From Epithemia pelagica (taxonomy: Eukaryota > Bacillariophyta > Bacillariophyceae > Surirellales > Surirellaceae): a DNA stretch of 64,000 nt. The stretch spans positions 1,798,001 to 1,862,000 of the forward strand of contig OX337238.1 in the NCBI GenBank assembly GCA_946965045.2. The letters are read 5' to 3'. Positions within the stretch are counted from its first letter, which is position 1. Every line of letters begins with the position of its first letter. This document shows positions 10,957 to 22,664 of the stretch, in pieces. The notes under the pieces were generated by a model. That model made no database searches, was not told the DNA's origin, and saw only the letters and a program-made list of their open reading frames with translations. The translations under genes and the position numbers were made by a program.

Positions 10957-13900
10957 ATGAGGTTGCGTCCGCGTTCACCCCAATCGACTTGCATGGCTGT
11001 GGATCAAGGGACTGCCCTGCCCGCACCGCCCCTTGGAACCGACGACGACGACGAACAAAGTCTCGTCTTGATTGCTGTCGACGATTCGTCGGTGCACCAA
11101 GACGACATTCCACAACAAGATGGTCCTCCCCGGTTCATTGCCTCTGGATCGTCGCATTCCGGTTTGGAAGATGAACCGGCAGTGGTCTTGGGATCTACCA
11201 AAACCACTCCAGTTTCGGACCACGAACGAGAAAAGCAAGCCATTCAACAATAAACACAAAGGGAAACTCGACGATTGCTCGTTTGGCGACTCGTGGTGGG
11301 AAGTCTCTTGATGGGTGCCGGTGCCTTGGTCTCGTGGGCCACATACCACTCCTTGGACGATCAATTGAATGAGGAAACCATTGATAAGGTACGCGAAAAA
11401 CTGTTTGTTGTGTGTAAGTGTGCACCTGCGTTTTGGGTGGGCGGTTGTGCTTGCTCGTTTTCTCTGGATCGATATCGTTGGATCCACACATGACGTATTG
11501 GTAGTATGCCTCAAACAGAGAGACCATCAAAAACTGTAGGGAGGACCGTGTTGAACGAGAGGCTCTCTTACCCTCACACACGTTTTGTTCTTGTCTTTCG
11601 TCTACCTCTATTTCCCTCCTTCTTCTTCTCCTCCTCCTCCCGGTACACACATTTCCAATCCACATTCTTTCTTGTTTCTACTACTCGTCGTCCTGCATCC
11701 GTATCATCCACCTGGACTCTTGGCACGTACCATCCTGGACATCTTAAGTATCATGTCTTTTCCACCAACATTGCAAATGTGTCACGACGACATGTACAAG
11801 ACATGGTGCAAGCCTTGCGTGATTTGTCGGTGGAAATTACCATGCAAGCCTATCGAGCATCGACACAAGAACAACCGTCCCAATCGTCGCCCAATCACGA
11901 CTTGAACATGGCCTACTTGCCCTTGGACAATTGGCAAGCCTTGGCGGGGATGGCCCGGCAACGAGGATCTGTCGAATGGATCTTTTATGTTCCCTGGTTG
12001 CCGACGCCGACACATTTGCAACACTTTACCCAACAAGCCAATGTTCATCGTTTGTGGTTGCAGTCCAATGTGGACGAATACCGAAAGTTGCATCCCGAAC
12101 TATCATCCAATACCACCTTTCCATTCTTGTTTCCCCCAGAAGCCCCACAAATTTTTGTCTATGAAATTCCGACGCAACTGGAAAACAATCCCACTCGGTC
12201 CGGTGTCGAAAATATTTTGCCCGGTGCCGAAAAATGAAGATTTGTTTGACAATCCAGATGTCATTGAGTTGGGTGATCCGACCACACTCATAACCAAACC
12301 GGTCCGTGTCAATCGCTCTCAAACCTTGCCACTGTGGGCGCAATCGCCCCCTGCCCTTGGCGTCCCATTGGTCATGAGTGACTTTTTTCCCGTTCTCGCA
12401 CCCTTTGTTCAAGCCATTCTCCAATCCCAAGGTACGTACGTATATGTCAAGAGAAAGGAACCAAAGTGCATTGTATCTTGTATCTCGATCCATGGTCATG
12501 GAACACACACAAGCACACGTGTCATTATTTGACCTCTCGAAGAATCTATATCCCGAAACTTTTCTGGGCCTTCTTTCTCATTTTGGCGCGTCTTTTTTGT
12601 GTCCATGCGTCAACTACAGACATGGTTTTTGGTATCATGGATTTGATTGTGGGTGCACGATTGGATGCCATTGTCACACCGCAGGCACATCAAGATTATC
12701 ATACCCGATTGCATGGCAACAAGGCAACCGGTAATATCAAATCGTCCGTCCAAGCCCATGGCAATGTCTTTGTTCCCGTCCGTGCTCATCCAACCCGAAA
12801 GGTACCAACCAAGGACAATCCCGTCGTGGCTGTGATTGGAGCCTCGATTGGATACGATTCTCTCTTGGTGGATATTTTGCCCAATGGCATTCGAGGGATT
12901 CGTGTCGTCTTGTCCAATACGTGCAATCGTACGTATACCTATGAATTGAATGGCAATGAGGTGCGTTTGTGTGGTTGTGAGATGTGGCGTGTCAGTTTCT
13001 GGATTGTCGTATATGCGTTGTAGTCGGATGACGGGAATAACTCTCATGCGTTTGGTCTTCTGGACCTCTTCTTTCTTGTTGCACTGACTTTTTCGCTGCA
13101 ACGTCTCTCAACATTGGATGTATGTACAGGCGACCTTTTTGGGACCGGGGGATTTGAGTGACCCCACTTACGCTCATTTGAAACACACGGTCTCCTTTCA
13201 AGACTTGGTGTACCAAAATATCACTCGTTCGCAGCAAGTTCCGGGACATTGCATGTATCAATTTACGGTTACCCCCACTGACTTGTACATGCAAGACAAT
13301 GAATCCAACATTCCCATTATTTTGAGCATTGTGGTGGCGGTTATATTTGCTCTCATGGCTGTTTTATTTTTGATATACGACCGAAACGTGCAACGACGGA
13401 ATCGGAAAATGATGGAAACGGCGGTTCGATCAGGAGCCTTGGTCTCGTCCATTTTTCCGACGACGGTACGGGAGCGGCTCTTGGAAAATGGCAAAAGCAA
13501 ACAAGAGAAAAAGAAGGTACTTACCGACAATAACGACGACAGCACAAATCATGGAAGCAACAGACGGGATTTCAACATGTCCCTTTCCAACATGTTCTTG
13601 ACGTCCTCCTCCACGACCGTCGATGAACTCAAAAGCTTTTTCAAGTCGGATTACAAAAATGGAAGTACCAGTGAAATTTCGAGGGATGCGAATCGTGATG
13701 ACTTCGGATTGTTACTATCCTCCAAACCCATTGCCGATCTCCTTACGGATACCACCATTCTGTTTGCCGATATCTGTGGATTTACCGCGTGGAGTTCAGC
13801 CCGCGAACCTACGCACGTATTTACTCTACTCGAGACCATTTACCGTGCATTTGACGTGTAAGTCCCAGTCTGGTCAAATTTTTTGGTCGCCCATGATCGA

Positions 13901-15846
13901 AGTCCACTTCCTCTGACCATTATCGTTTGATGCACTAAATTTGATTCAGGATTGCCAAGCGACGAGGTGTATTCAAAGTTGAGACGGTGGGAGATTGCTA
14001 TGTTGCAGTCTGTGGTCTTCCCGACCCACGAAAGGACCACGCAGTTGCCATGGCCCGTTTTGCCCGTGATTGCTTTAATAGAATGCACGAACTGACGCGA
14101 AAACTAGAGATCTCGCTCGGACCTGATACAGGTGATTTGGGAATTCACAGTGGTCCGGGTAAGGTTTGAAAAAAAGGCGAAATGTGTATTGTAAGGTGCT
14201 GTGTCCCTTCTCACCCGTCCTTTGGATCATTCAATTGCGCAGTGACGGCTGGTGTTCTTCGTGGTGAACGATCACGATTTCAACTTTTTGGTGACACCAT
14301 GAACACTGCATCAAGAATGCAGAGTTCTGGGCTGGTAAACCAGATTCAAGTATCCGAAGAAACGGCTAAATTAATAACAAATGCCGGAAAGGAACATTGG
14401 TTAATGGCTCGAGAGGACCAAGTAGTGGCAAAAGGTAAGGGGATGCTGTCCACCTTTTTGCTCAAGATTCCTGGCGATCAGTTCAGTAGCGATAAGTATT
14501 CGGAAGGAAACTCTTCCTGCCATGATACAGCAACCTTGTCTACACAGGACCGCAACAAGTCATCTCGCTTGATTGATTGGTTTGTAGAGGTACTCTCATC
14601 GCTTCTGAAACAAGTTCTGTTGCAACGATCGAAAGAAGGACGTAAAGTGTTGAAATTGAAAGATCTTGCTCAGCTGGAAGCCACGGTGAATCAAAGATTG
14701 GCGTCATCCAAGTACATGGATCGGAAAGCAACTATTCGGGAACTAACAGATATGCTTCCATGGCCAAGCTTGGGACAACACAAGTCTACTAAGGATGTCT
14801 TTGCCCATCATATCTTGGAAGGGGATGAGGAGAAAGCAGAACTTCCCCGACCTGTATTGGAAGAGTTGGGGTTGTTTGTGGCCAAAATCGCGTCGCTTCA
14901 TGGTGACCATGCGTTTCATAATTTTGAACACGCTTCTCACGTTGCCATGTCCATGATCAAGTTTCTGTATCGATTAGTTCAACCACCACCATCTAAATAT
15001 GCAGTGGGACTACAACGGACAAATTCGTTGACACACAGTCATTCGTCTACGACTGGTCTTGAGTTCAACGAAAGCGACTCTGCCTATGGTATTATTCTTA
15101 CTGATCCTCGGATAAAGTTTGCATGTGTCGTTTCGGCGTTGATCCATGGCGTGGATCACAGGGGTGTTTCGAACGCGCAGCTTGTTCGCGAAGGTCATGA
15201 ACTTGCATCACGATTCCACTATGTCTGCATTGCCGAGCAAAATGCATTGGAAATATCGTGGAACACCCTAATGAGAGATCAATTCAAGAATCTCCGTCTC
15301 GCAATCTATACTTCCGAGACGGAGATGCTCGAGCTCCGACACATTCTGTTTCATGGTGTTCTCGAAAAAGATCCTTTCAATATTGAACGACAGGCAGCAC
15401 GAAATGGCCGTTGGAACAATGCATTTCCAGAATTAGACGACATTAATCGGCATCAAGACAATGGTTCAACCGATCTTGGCCATCGACAAAAGGCTGTGGC
15501 TGTCATGGAGCACTTGGTGCAGGCATCGGATATTGCACACACTATGCAACATTGGCACATCTATCGCAAATGGAACGAGCGTCTGTTCTTGGAGAGTTTC
15601 GTGGCTCACGAGGCTGGGAGGGCAGACGCAAGTCCGATCGAGTACTGGTACCAGCAAGAATTGGAATGCTTTGACTCGCACGTTATTCCCTTGGCTGAAA
15701 AACTCCAATCGTGTGGTGTATTCGCTGGTTCAAGCGATGAGTACTTGTCTTATGCCAGAAGGAATCGTGATCAATGGGAAATTTTTGGTCACCAACTTGT
15801 GTTTGCAATGGCTGACAAGGCGCGAGCGAAAAAGTGCGCTTGCTAG
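10957..15846 (+). pseudogene. Cyclase-PDE fusion, copy C (probably decaying)
   Basis: Exons match copy B in layout: 10957-11388, 11749-12431, 12620-12960, 13130-13857, 13950-14158 and 14243-15846. Lesions: an in-frame TAA at 11251-11253, just before the first membrane helix, with the frame continuing cleanly after it; a 1-nt frameshift at the A5 run 12230-12234; an in-frame loss of four codons before GIHSG (near 14135) compared with A and B; and Asp to Gly in the PDE metal motif, which reads HGVDHRGVSN (GGC at 15148-15150). The cyclase motifs FADICGFTAW, KVETVGDCYVAV and NTASRM are intact, and exon 6 is open to its stop. Translation from an ATG after the nonsense codon is possible, but the frameshift would still break the protein. 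A recent pseudogene fits best; a sequencing error at the A5 run cannot be excluded. Confidence 0.75.
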
Positions 15847-16302
15847 TTGATGGTTCTCTACGGATAGGCTTGTTTTATCTTGTCCCTGGACGTTTCAAGA
15901 GCCATTTACGAAGCACTAGTTCGTTCAAATAGACATGTTCGTTTCGGGGGCAATAGAAATGGGTTAACTTTGTCTTACAAGTGTTGGTTCCCTGAGGGCC
16001 TTTGTCTTCTCACTCCTTTCTTGATTCAACTCTAGTCTATATAATGCTGCCCACAGTAAAACGCAACGAAGGCAATGTATTGCGTGGTCCAGAAACATGT
16101 TCCCGTCAAATACACGCTGTAGTCAAAATAGACGATCGCAATGATGCTCTAGCTTCGAACCACGGTAGTAGCTAGGAGTTGCAACGATCGTAGCGACACC
16201 CCCATTCTTAAATGTCATCCCCATAATATGACTAATATAACCCCCCCAATTGTTGGCCCGCCCCAAAATCAGTTTTTTTTCGGTTCTTCATCATTCACCA
16301 CC
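15847..16302. other. Intergenic, nothing recognised
   Basis: This is the 3' flank of copy C and the promoter side of the cyclophilin-like gene. I see no coding, RNA or repeat signal. Confidence 0.5.
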
Positions 16303-17262
16303 ATGGCCTTATTGAAGACCACCAAGCGGTTGTCCCGTCGAAAAGGGTCAACCAATAGTCGTGGCAGTGGTAGTCGATGGAGTGCCAGCCAATATGTGTT
16401 CTGTATGATGATTGGGTTTGCAGCGGTGGCTGTGTTGGTACTGGTGAGTGTCTTGCGAGTGACAAACAACCACCAACCCGACAGTTCGGTGGACAATGAC
16501 AGCAACGAGTCCCAACCACGGAGCAACCAACTTCGTCAGGCACAGGATCCTGGCAGTTTGACTGGAGAGGGACAGGAAAAGGGACACAAGAAAGTGAATG
16601 CCGATACCGATCACAAGGCACTTCGTCGTGACACTGCCAAGGGGCATGACAAAGATACTACAACCCACCTTGCCACTGCCGAGGATGGTAATTCTTCGCC
16701 TCCAAAAGAAACTTTAATCCTATCAACAGATGTAGGAGAGATTCGGATTGTCTTGATGCCTCAATACTCGGCTCCGTCGGTCCAGTATATACACGAACTT
16801 GTCGATAGTGGACACTGCGATCGATGCACCTTTTACCGGGCTGAGAAGAAGGGTATTTTGCAGGGTATTATCAAATCCAAGACCATTAATGTTCCCGCAG
16901 AAAAAGGATTGTGTCCTCCAGGTATGGAAAAAGTAGCCACGGGAAAGTGTCCGGAATGGGATCCCAGTTGTGCTTGCCATGGACCCTTGATGGAACGAGG
17001 CATGGTCGGATGGGCGGCCGGAAAGACTGGACCTGATTTTTTTATTGATGACTATCGGGCACCAGCCAGATGGTGGGGTACTCAACATACAGTGTGGGGT
17101 CAGATTATGGATGACAAGTCCCTCAATGTCATTGATCACATATGGTCCCTACCGGCCACCAGAAAAGGGGGTCTCACGTACCTGAATTCTCACATCCAAT
17201 TCACAATGAGAATAGAGATACAATCACAAAGCGCGAGCACTGGATCTTCTGCGGTTGCTTGA
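16303..17262 (+). CDS. Membrane-anchored cyclophilin-like protein
   Basis: The protein is 319 aa. I chose the ATG at 16303 (CACCATGG) over an in-frame ATG at 16228. After a basic N-terminus (TKRLSRRKG) comes one membrane helix, about residues 31-50, so a type II single-pass topology in the secretory pathway is likely. A polar, low-complexity stem (about 55-150) leads to a domain resembling a divergent cyclophilin-type peptidyl-prolyl isomerase (about 155-305): ILSTDVGEIRIVLMP for the first strands, then GMVGWAAGKTGPDFFI and HTVWGQIMDD for the core and the loop before the last helix. A Cys-rich insert (CPEWDPSCAC) interrupts it. The usual catalytic Arg/Phe set is not obvious, so it may bind rather than isomerise. 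Single exon. Fold assignment is moderate and substrate unknown. Confidence 0.65.
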   Translation: MALLKTTKRLSRRKGSTNSRGSGSRWSASQYVFCMMIGFAAVAVLVLVSVLRVTNNHQPDSSVDNDSNESQPRSNQLRQAQDPGSLTGEGQEKGHKKVNADTDHKALRRDTAKGHDKDTTTHLATAEDGNSSPPKETLILSTDVGEIRIVLMPQYSAPSVQYIHELVDSGHCDRCTFYRAEKKGILQGIIKSKTINVPAEKGLCPPGMEKVATGKCPEWDPSCACHGPLMERGMVGWAAGKTGPDFFIDDYRAPARWWGTQHTVWGQIMDDKSLNVIDHIWSLPATRKGGLTYLNSHIQFTMRIEIQSQSASTGSSAVA

Positions 17263-17522
17263 TTTTCGAGGAACTGGCCAAAGACATCTTCAGATTCGGA
17301 TGGCGGTGACTACCTAGTTGGACTTATTTGCGATGCTGTTGGGATTCCTTCCAGGTTTCTTGAAAACGCACAGTGCTACTTAAAGCATGATGAAGCAAAG
17401 AGGAAAGGATACCATAGCATTGATGGTGCTTCAAGACAGTGTCGGTCCGTGAGGTCAATCATGTCTAGCATCAAAGTGTACTTGTTAACTCATTCTTACT
17501 CTCTATACATCTAACTTCCAGG

Positions 17523-19388
17523 TCATTTACTATCCACCACGACGACATCATCCATAAAATCAGAAGAAGGCTGCAGTTCTTGCTCTCCTTCCTTTTCGTT
17601 TTCAGACAGCAGCGCGATCTGACCCAACAGAGAGTCGAACTTGCTTAGGTCAGGACGATATCCATCAATCTCAATACGCTTGCAATCAATGGACTCGTGA
17701 GACAATCTGCCTCGAAATTGGCTGGAACCGGAACCAACGCAAATGCTAATCAACTCAACGCCATCGTACACCTCTTGCTTGTATTTCTTGAGAAGAGCTC
17801 CGAAAAAGTGGCCATGGCAACTGGTATTCTCTCCTTCGTCCGACACCAAAACGATACGCGAAATCTTTTTCTTCTTTTCGTAATACGGCCACAAGGCGGC
17901 TGCCATGGACGTTGCGTTTCCTGCCTTGATCGTCCGAACAATCTCCAAGACGTGTTGGACCGTTTCAGGTCGCTTGTATGGCGAATTGACTTTGCGCGAG
18001 TCAAAAAATGACAGCTTTCCCTCAAAGCACGTTGAGATCATGGCGGCAATGATCGTTGCTGCCTCAATGGCACTTTGCATCGAAGCTGACTTGTCACCAA
18101 AGATGACTGTTACGCCATTAGTGTTGTCAGAGCCCGCCCACTTCTCCTTCAGAGCTCCCAACCGCCGTGCCGCCGCCGGAATGAGGAGCTCCGCTACTTC
18201 GTTCCATCCCAAGGGATTAAAACGTAAGGATGCGCTCCAACAGTTTTCCAAACGATTCCGTAACCTTGGAGCTCTCGTCCATCCAGTTGGAGTTCTTCAA
18301 ACGGTGCGCCATGATTCCTGCCACTTCGGAACTTGCTGAGGCTGCGATTTCCTCCAAGTACCAGATGGCTGTGCTGATTGGAATATTTTCGGCCAAGAGC
18401 ATCGCAATTTCCTTGTTCTGGAGCAAATGATTCTGCATTCGCAAGAAATTAAACGCCTGATATACTTGAGGATGATTCTTTGCCAAACCGTGAAACTTTG
18501 TGGCGAGATCTTCTGGAGGGGCGTCGACAAGAGAACGCATACCACTCACAAAGGAGTCGGCTGGTAACTCTCCGCCGTGTGCAGCCGACAAAAAGTAGGG
18601 CACGGCAAAGTCGCTTGGAGCAAAATGCACCCAATCCGCCAGCTCTTTCCACAAGTTCAAAGAGCCAGACATGACAACGAATTCCAAAATATCCGCTTTT
18701 TGCTTGTTCGCCCAATGACGGACTTTCTTTGCAAATGCACCACTGAGTGATGCCGAACCGATAATCTCCTTGACTGCTGATGCATGCTTCTGGTTGATGC
18801 GTTCCAGATCCTGAGATCCACGACTACCGTACAAGAGCGACTTTGCAAATTTCAACTCGGCACGATAAACATCAATTTTTCTCTTGCGCTTCTTCTTGGG
18901 TTGGTCCGCATTCTCTTCTTCCATCGCGTCCCGTTGATGCTTCCGATTCTTTTGGAATTTGCCTTTTCGCCGAGACGTCTTGACCTCGTCCTTCTTGGGG
19001 GTCTCTTCCTCTTGTTGCAAGGCAGGGTGAGCCAATTCGATTGCCGCAATCTTTTTTCCAGTTGCTTTATCAAACGTGGTCGATCCAGGATCTGGCACGC
19101 CTTCACGACGGCAACAACATCACAATGGGAAAGAAAGCCGTCCAAAAGCTTGGAATGTCCAGTCATGTGCAGCGTAGCCAGAATCATGGCCTTGGTTGGC
19201 TGACTTAGAGTCGAAACAACGCCCTTGTCGCAAACGTGTTTGAGTTCCTGCAAATATTCCGTCTCATTGGTCATGCACATTTCAACGTGTTGCACGAGGC
19301 ATGGATTGGAAGAGAAAAAGACATCGCGAATAGAGGACTTCATGGTTGTGTTTTTTGCTGATAAATAAAAAGGGTTTAGATCGTGCAA
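17523..19388 (-). pseudogene. vWA-domain protein with helical N-terminal region (two frame changes)
   Basis: Three overlapping frames read as one protein of about 610 aa: 19388 to about 19055, then to 18217, then to 17523. The start is at 19388 or the ATG at 19343. The N-terminal 450 residues are mostly helical with a Lys/Glu-rich linker. The C-terminal 200 form a von Willebrand A domain with the MIDAS set DKSASM, a Thr (GNATSM) and Asp (LVSDEGEN). A helical solenoid before vWA recalls the TROVE/Ro60 layout, but the match is architectural only. The first frame change sits on a six-base homopolymer (19052-19057). The second is at ACG-TTT-TAA (stop 18217-18219), where skipping one T restores the frame. 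No other stop interrupts some 1.8 kb, so it is either a recent pseudogene or expressed by frameshifting. Confidence 0.6.
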
Positions 19389-19959
19389 ACCTAGCCACGA
19401 TGTTCAATTCTATGAGCTTGGTTTGTGAACCAATGGTGATTTGATTTTATGAGCTTGGTTTGTGGACGAAAGGTCCCTGTGATTGTGGTATTGAGACGTG
19501 GACATGCTGCAGGTCTTCAATCGCGCAGAAACGTGAACAGTAGGGACGGGACAAACAAATGACTGGCCATATCAAAGCGGCACCCGCTTCTTCGGGTCTC
19601 CAACTTGCCTGTTCCAACAGTTTTCTTGTCACTGTCAACGATGAAACGCCAAATACCACAGTTGCCACCTTTGGTCATCGAATGTGCACTACACCAGAGG
19701 CTCATAGTTTATGGTTCCAGGTCTCGCGTGTGGCAAAGCCATCCCATTGCCCAAAAGATCGGGACTCGGACTCGCATCTACCGCTCGACTCACATCACAG
19801 TGAACGACGAACAACGGAGAGACCGACACTCGAGGTACAGCGGGACTCGGACCTTCGGAAATCCTCTTCGGACTTCGAAAACTCAGATCCCGTACACGGA
19901 AACAAACTGAAAACGGCACAACACACAATGCACATGCATGGACAGCCATCTCATCTTGC
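19389..19959. other. Intergenic, short direct repeat
   Basis: No gene is supported. A 17-bp sequence, TATGAGCTTGGTTTGTG, occurs twice (about 19412 and 19449). A 200-codon open frame on + (19559-20161) has no domain-like content and partly overlaps the potassium-channel remnant on the other strand. Confidence 0.5.
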
Positions 19960-21560
19960 TAAACAAACAAACATAACAAAAGGCAACGACAACAATAGAA
20001 CACGAACGCCTCTTCAGACCTTTTCAACTTCCTTTGTTTACAAGCCACTGTCGCATTTACGCAAGATGAGGAACAAACCTTGCAAACAAGCAGCACCTCG
20101 AACATGGATGCCATATCCATTCCTCCGCAAGTCTTGGGAACAGAAATTCTTAAACATTTAGCCCCACCCAAAACGGTCTACATTCCCGATCCATATCGAA
20201 TGACAATGGATGTACTAAAGGCTACTTGGGCCACGGATTGGTGTGACCTTGGCAAAGACAACGGCACCGCAAAAAGCGGCATACAAGACACCAACAAAGG
20301 CCTACAAGGTCACGACAATGGTCATGCCTGTACATTTGCGAATATCGGGTTCATCGGCACTAATACCACTGTAAATCAACCCATATCCCACCTGGTATCA
20401 TACAGATACCAACAATCCAACAGTAGCACACATGTGTGCACAACGACAGTATGAGAAAACAAATGGATTCATGGATACAACACAAACATGACAACCACCT
20501 CTTGCCAAATGTCCCTAGTGTCTTGTGCGTGTGTGTACACGTACCGTACTAAAGGTGGCCTAACTCAAAGCAAAGGTATCAACACAAAGGCATTGGTAAA
20601 GTAATCTGCTTCAAAAAAGTCCACGCCACCCAAACACTTGGGATGATGATGTCCCAATCCGTACAAGACCGCGGCAAAGAGCAAGGTCGAGACCAAGAAT
20701 CCGACGGCGGCATTCATAAAGACGGCAGCAAAACTGGACCGGAAAGACCACTGCAAATAATGAACAACTCAGGAATGCAAGGTAATACCCAACCACGAAC
20801 AATCACCCCCGCCATAATGCAAATCCGTCGGACTGTGCGACAGTGAAGATAAGGATGACTTTTTCTTGCGAATGGTACCGGGTCGACGAGGACGCCGCAA
20901 TTGCGAGGACAAACCCACACCATCCCAATCCACACCAGGAATTCCGACGTTGACGATGACGATGGCGATCACGTTTGGTCAAATTGTATTGCGTCGGATT
21001 GTGCACGCGTTGTCGCAATTGCGGTAATCGAACACTATCCTCCTTGACCGCCATGTCGTGGTCGTCCTTGTCGTGACGACTGTGTTGGACCGGTGATGAG
21101 GACGGTGCATCGCTGGTGGAGGACGCATGACGGTGGTTGTTGCGTAAAATCGTACTACTGCTATGCGTGGGTTGAGCTTCCACATCCTTGTTCTTTGGGT
21201 CGTTGTCGTCCTTTTGCAAAGATGGCTATGAGTCTCGAACGGAGCTTGTCTCTTGTTGTCGTTGATGGTCGAATCCTTCTTCTGGCGGTTCATTCAGGAC
21301 AGTGTCAATCAACATCATCTCATAATATATATATGAGGAATAAGGACACCAAGAGAAGCGAGGGAGCAACGATCCAAAGGACATAAAATCATTTTGGAAA
21401 TCCACTCATTCACTTACAAAGATATGAGACAATGCTGCCACGGCCTTGGAAGCTGCCAAACCAACTTTTCCTGTCAATCGAGCAGTTTCCTTGAGAAAAG
21501 TGGCTTGAAAGGGAGCACAGTCCAATCACACGGTCTTGTTGTCGTTATTGTTGTGGCTGG
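19960..21560 (-). pseudogene. Potassium channel pseudogene
   Basis: On the minus strand the remains of a K+ channel can be followed. A polar N-terminal part (21219 to about 20950) ends in LRQRVHNPTQYNLTK. After a frameshift near 20950 come LRRPRRPG and YGGGDCSWLG. A TGA at 20769-20771 follows, then a membrane helix (FMNAAVGFLVSTLLFAAVLYG). The pore helix FALS-x-ATFST is displaced by a short insertion and its Trp is now TAG. An intron (20392-20544) splits the selectivity filter: exon end ST at 20545, next exon VGYG at 20391, followed by LIYSGISADEP. Downstream are TAG at 20302-20304 and further decay. A possible 5' exon lies at about 21410-21560, separated by a further stop. The layout (pore region, VGYG, then a cytoplasmic domain beginning VIRYGSG) recalls inward-rectifier-like channels of diatoms. 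The gene is clearly dead. Confidence 0.75.
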
Positions 21561-21765
21561 GAGCCATTAATGAAGGCAATGGCATATCAAACCAAAAGGT
21601 GGGCGGTCGAAACGGCGGAAGGGTGCATTGGGAGAATCTGCTTTCGTTCGGTTTCGGCCATGGTGATGGTGGTGTTGAGATATAATACTATAAAAAACTT
21701 GAGACCGAGGGTCAACAACTGTTGTGAGTGTGAAAGTAACTTTCGAGAAATCGAGGAGGACTTGA

Positions 21766-22592
21766 CGCGAGTAAAAAAATGACAGCTTTCCCTCCAAGCA
21801 CCTTGAGATCGTGGCGGCAATTATCGTTGCAGCGAAGCTGAATTGTCACCAAAGATGACTGTTGCGCCATCCATTAGTGTTGTCAGAGCCCGCCCACTTC
21901 TCCTTCAGAGCTCCCAAACGCCGCGTCGCCGTCGGAATGAGGAGCTCAACTACTTCGTTCCATCCCAAGGGATTAAAACGTAAGGATGTGCTCCAACAGT
22001 TTTCCAAACGATTCCGTAACCTTGGAACTCTCATCCATCCAGTTGTAGTTCTTCAAACGGCGCGCCATGATTCCTGCCACTTCGGAACTTGCTGAGGCTG
22101 CGATTTCCTCCAAGTACCAGATAGCAGTGCTGATTGCACTGTTTTTTGCCAAGAGCATCGCACTTTTCTTATTCTGGAGCAAATGATTCTGCATTCACTG
22201 GAAACTAAAAAGCCTGATATACTTGAGGATGATTCTTCGCCAAATCGTGAAACTTTGTGGCGAGATCCTCTGGAGGGGCGTCGAGAAGAGAACGCATACC
22301 ACTCACAAAGGAGTCGACTGGCAACTCTCCGGCGTGTGCAGCCGACAAAAAGAAGGGCACGGCAAAGTCGCTTGGAGCAAAATGCACCCAATCCGCCAGC
22401 TCTTTCCACAAGTTCAAAGAGCCAGACATGACAACGAATTCCAAAATATCCGCTTTCTTGCTTGTTCGCCCAATGACGGACTTTCTTTGCAAATGCACCA
22501 CTGCTGAGTGATGCCGAACCGATAATCTCCTAGACTGCTGATGCATGCTTCTGGTTGATGCATTCCAGATCCTGAGATCTACGATTACCAAA
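21766..22592 (-). pseudogene. Partial duplicate of the vWA gene
   Basis: This segment repeats about 17995-18805 at high nucleotide identity, covering part of the helical region and the start of the vWA domain. It lacks both ends of the gene, has lost bases around the MIDAS region (a deletion near 21832) and carries several small indels, so it cannot encode the domain. It keeps the same ACG-TTT-TAA frame break (stop 21973-21975) seen in the longer copy. It abuts the 3' end of the glycosyltransferase-like gene. Confidence 0.85.
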
Positions 22593-22664
22593 CAAATCTT
22601 GCTGTTCCTACCATGAAACCACAGCCCTATCATCCGAGAACACACGCTGCCCACCACCACCACG

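Noticed and set aside
19559-20161. 200-codon open frame on the plus strand
   Set aside because: It has low-complexity composition with no domain-like pattern and overlaps the potassium channel remnant, whose homology is on the other strand.
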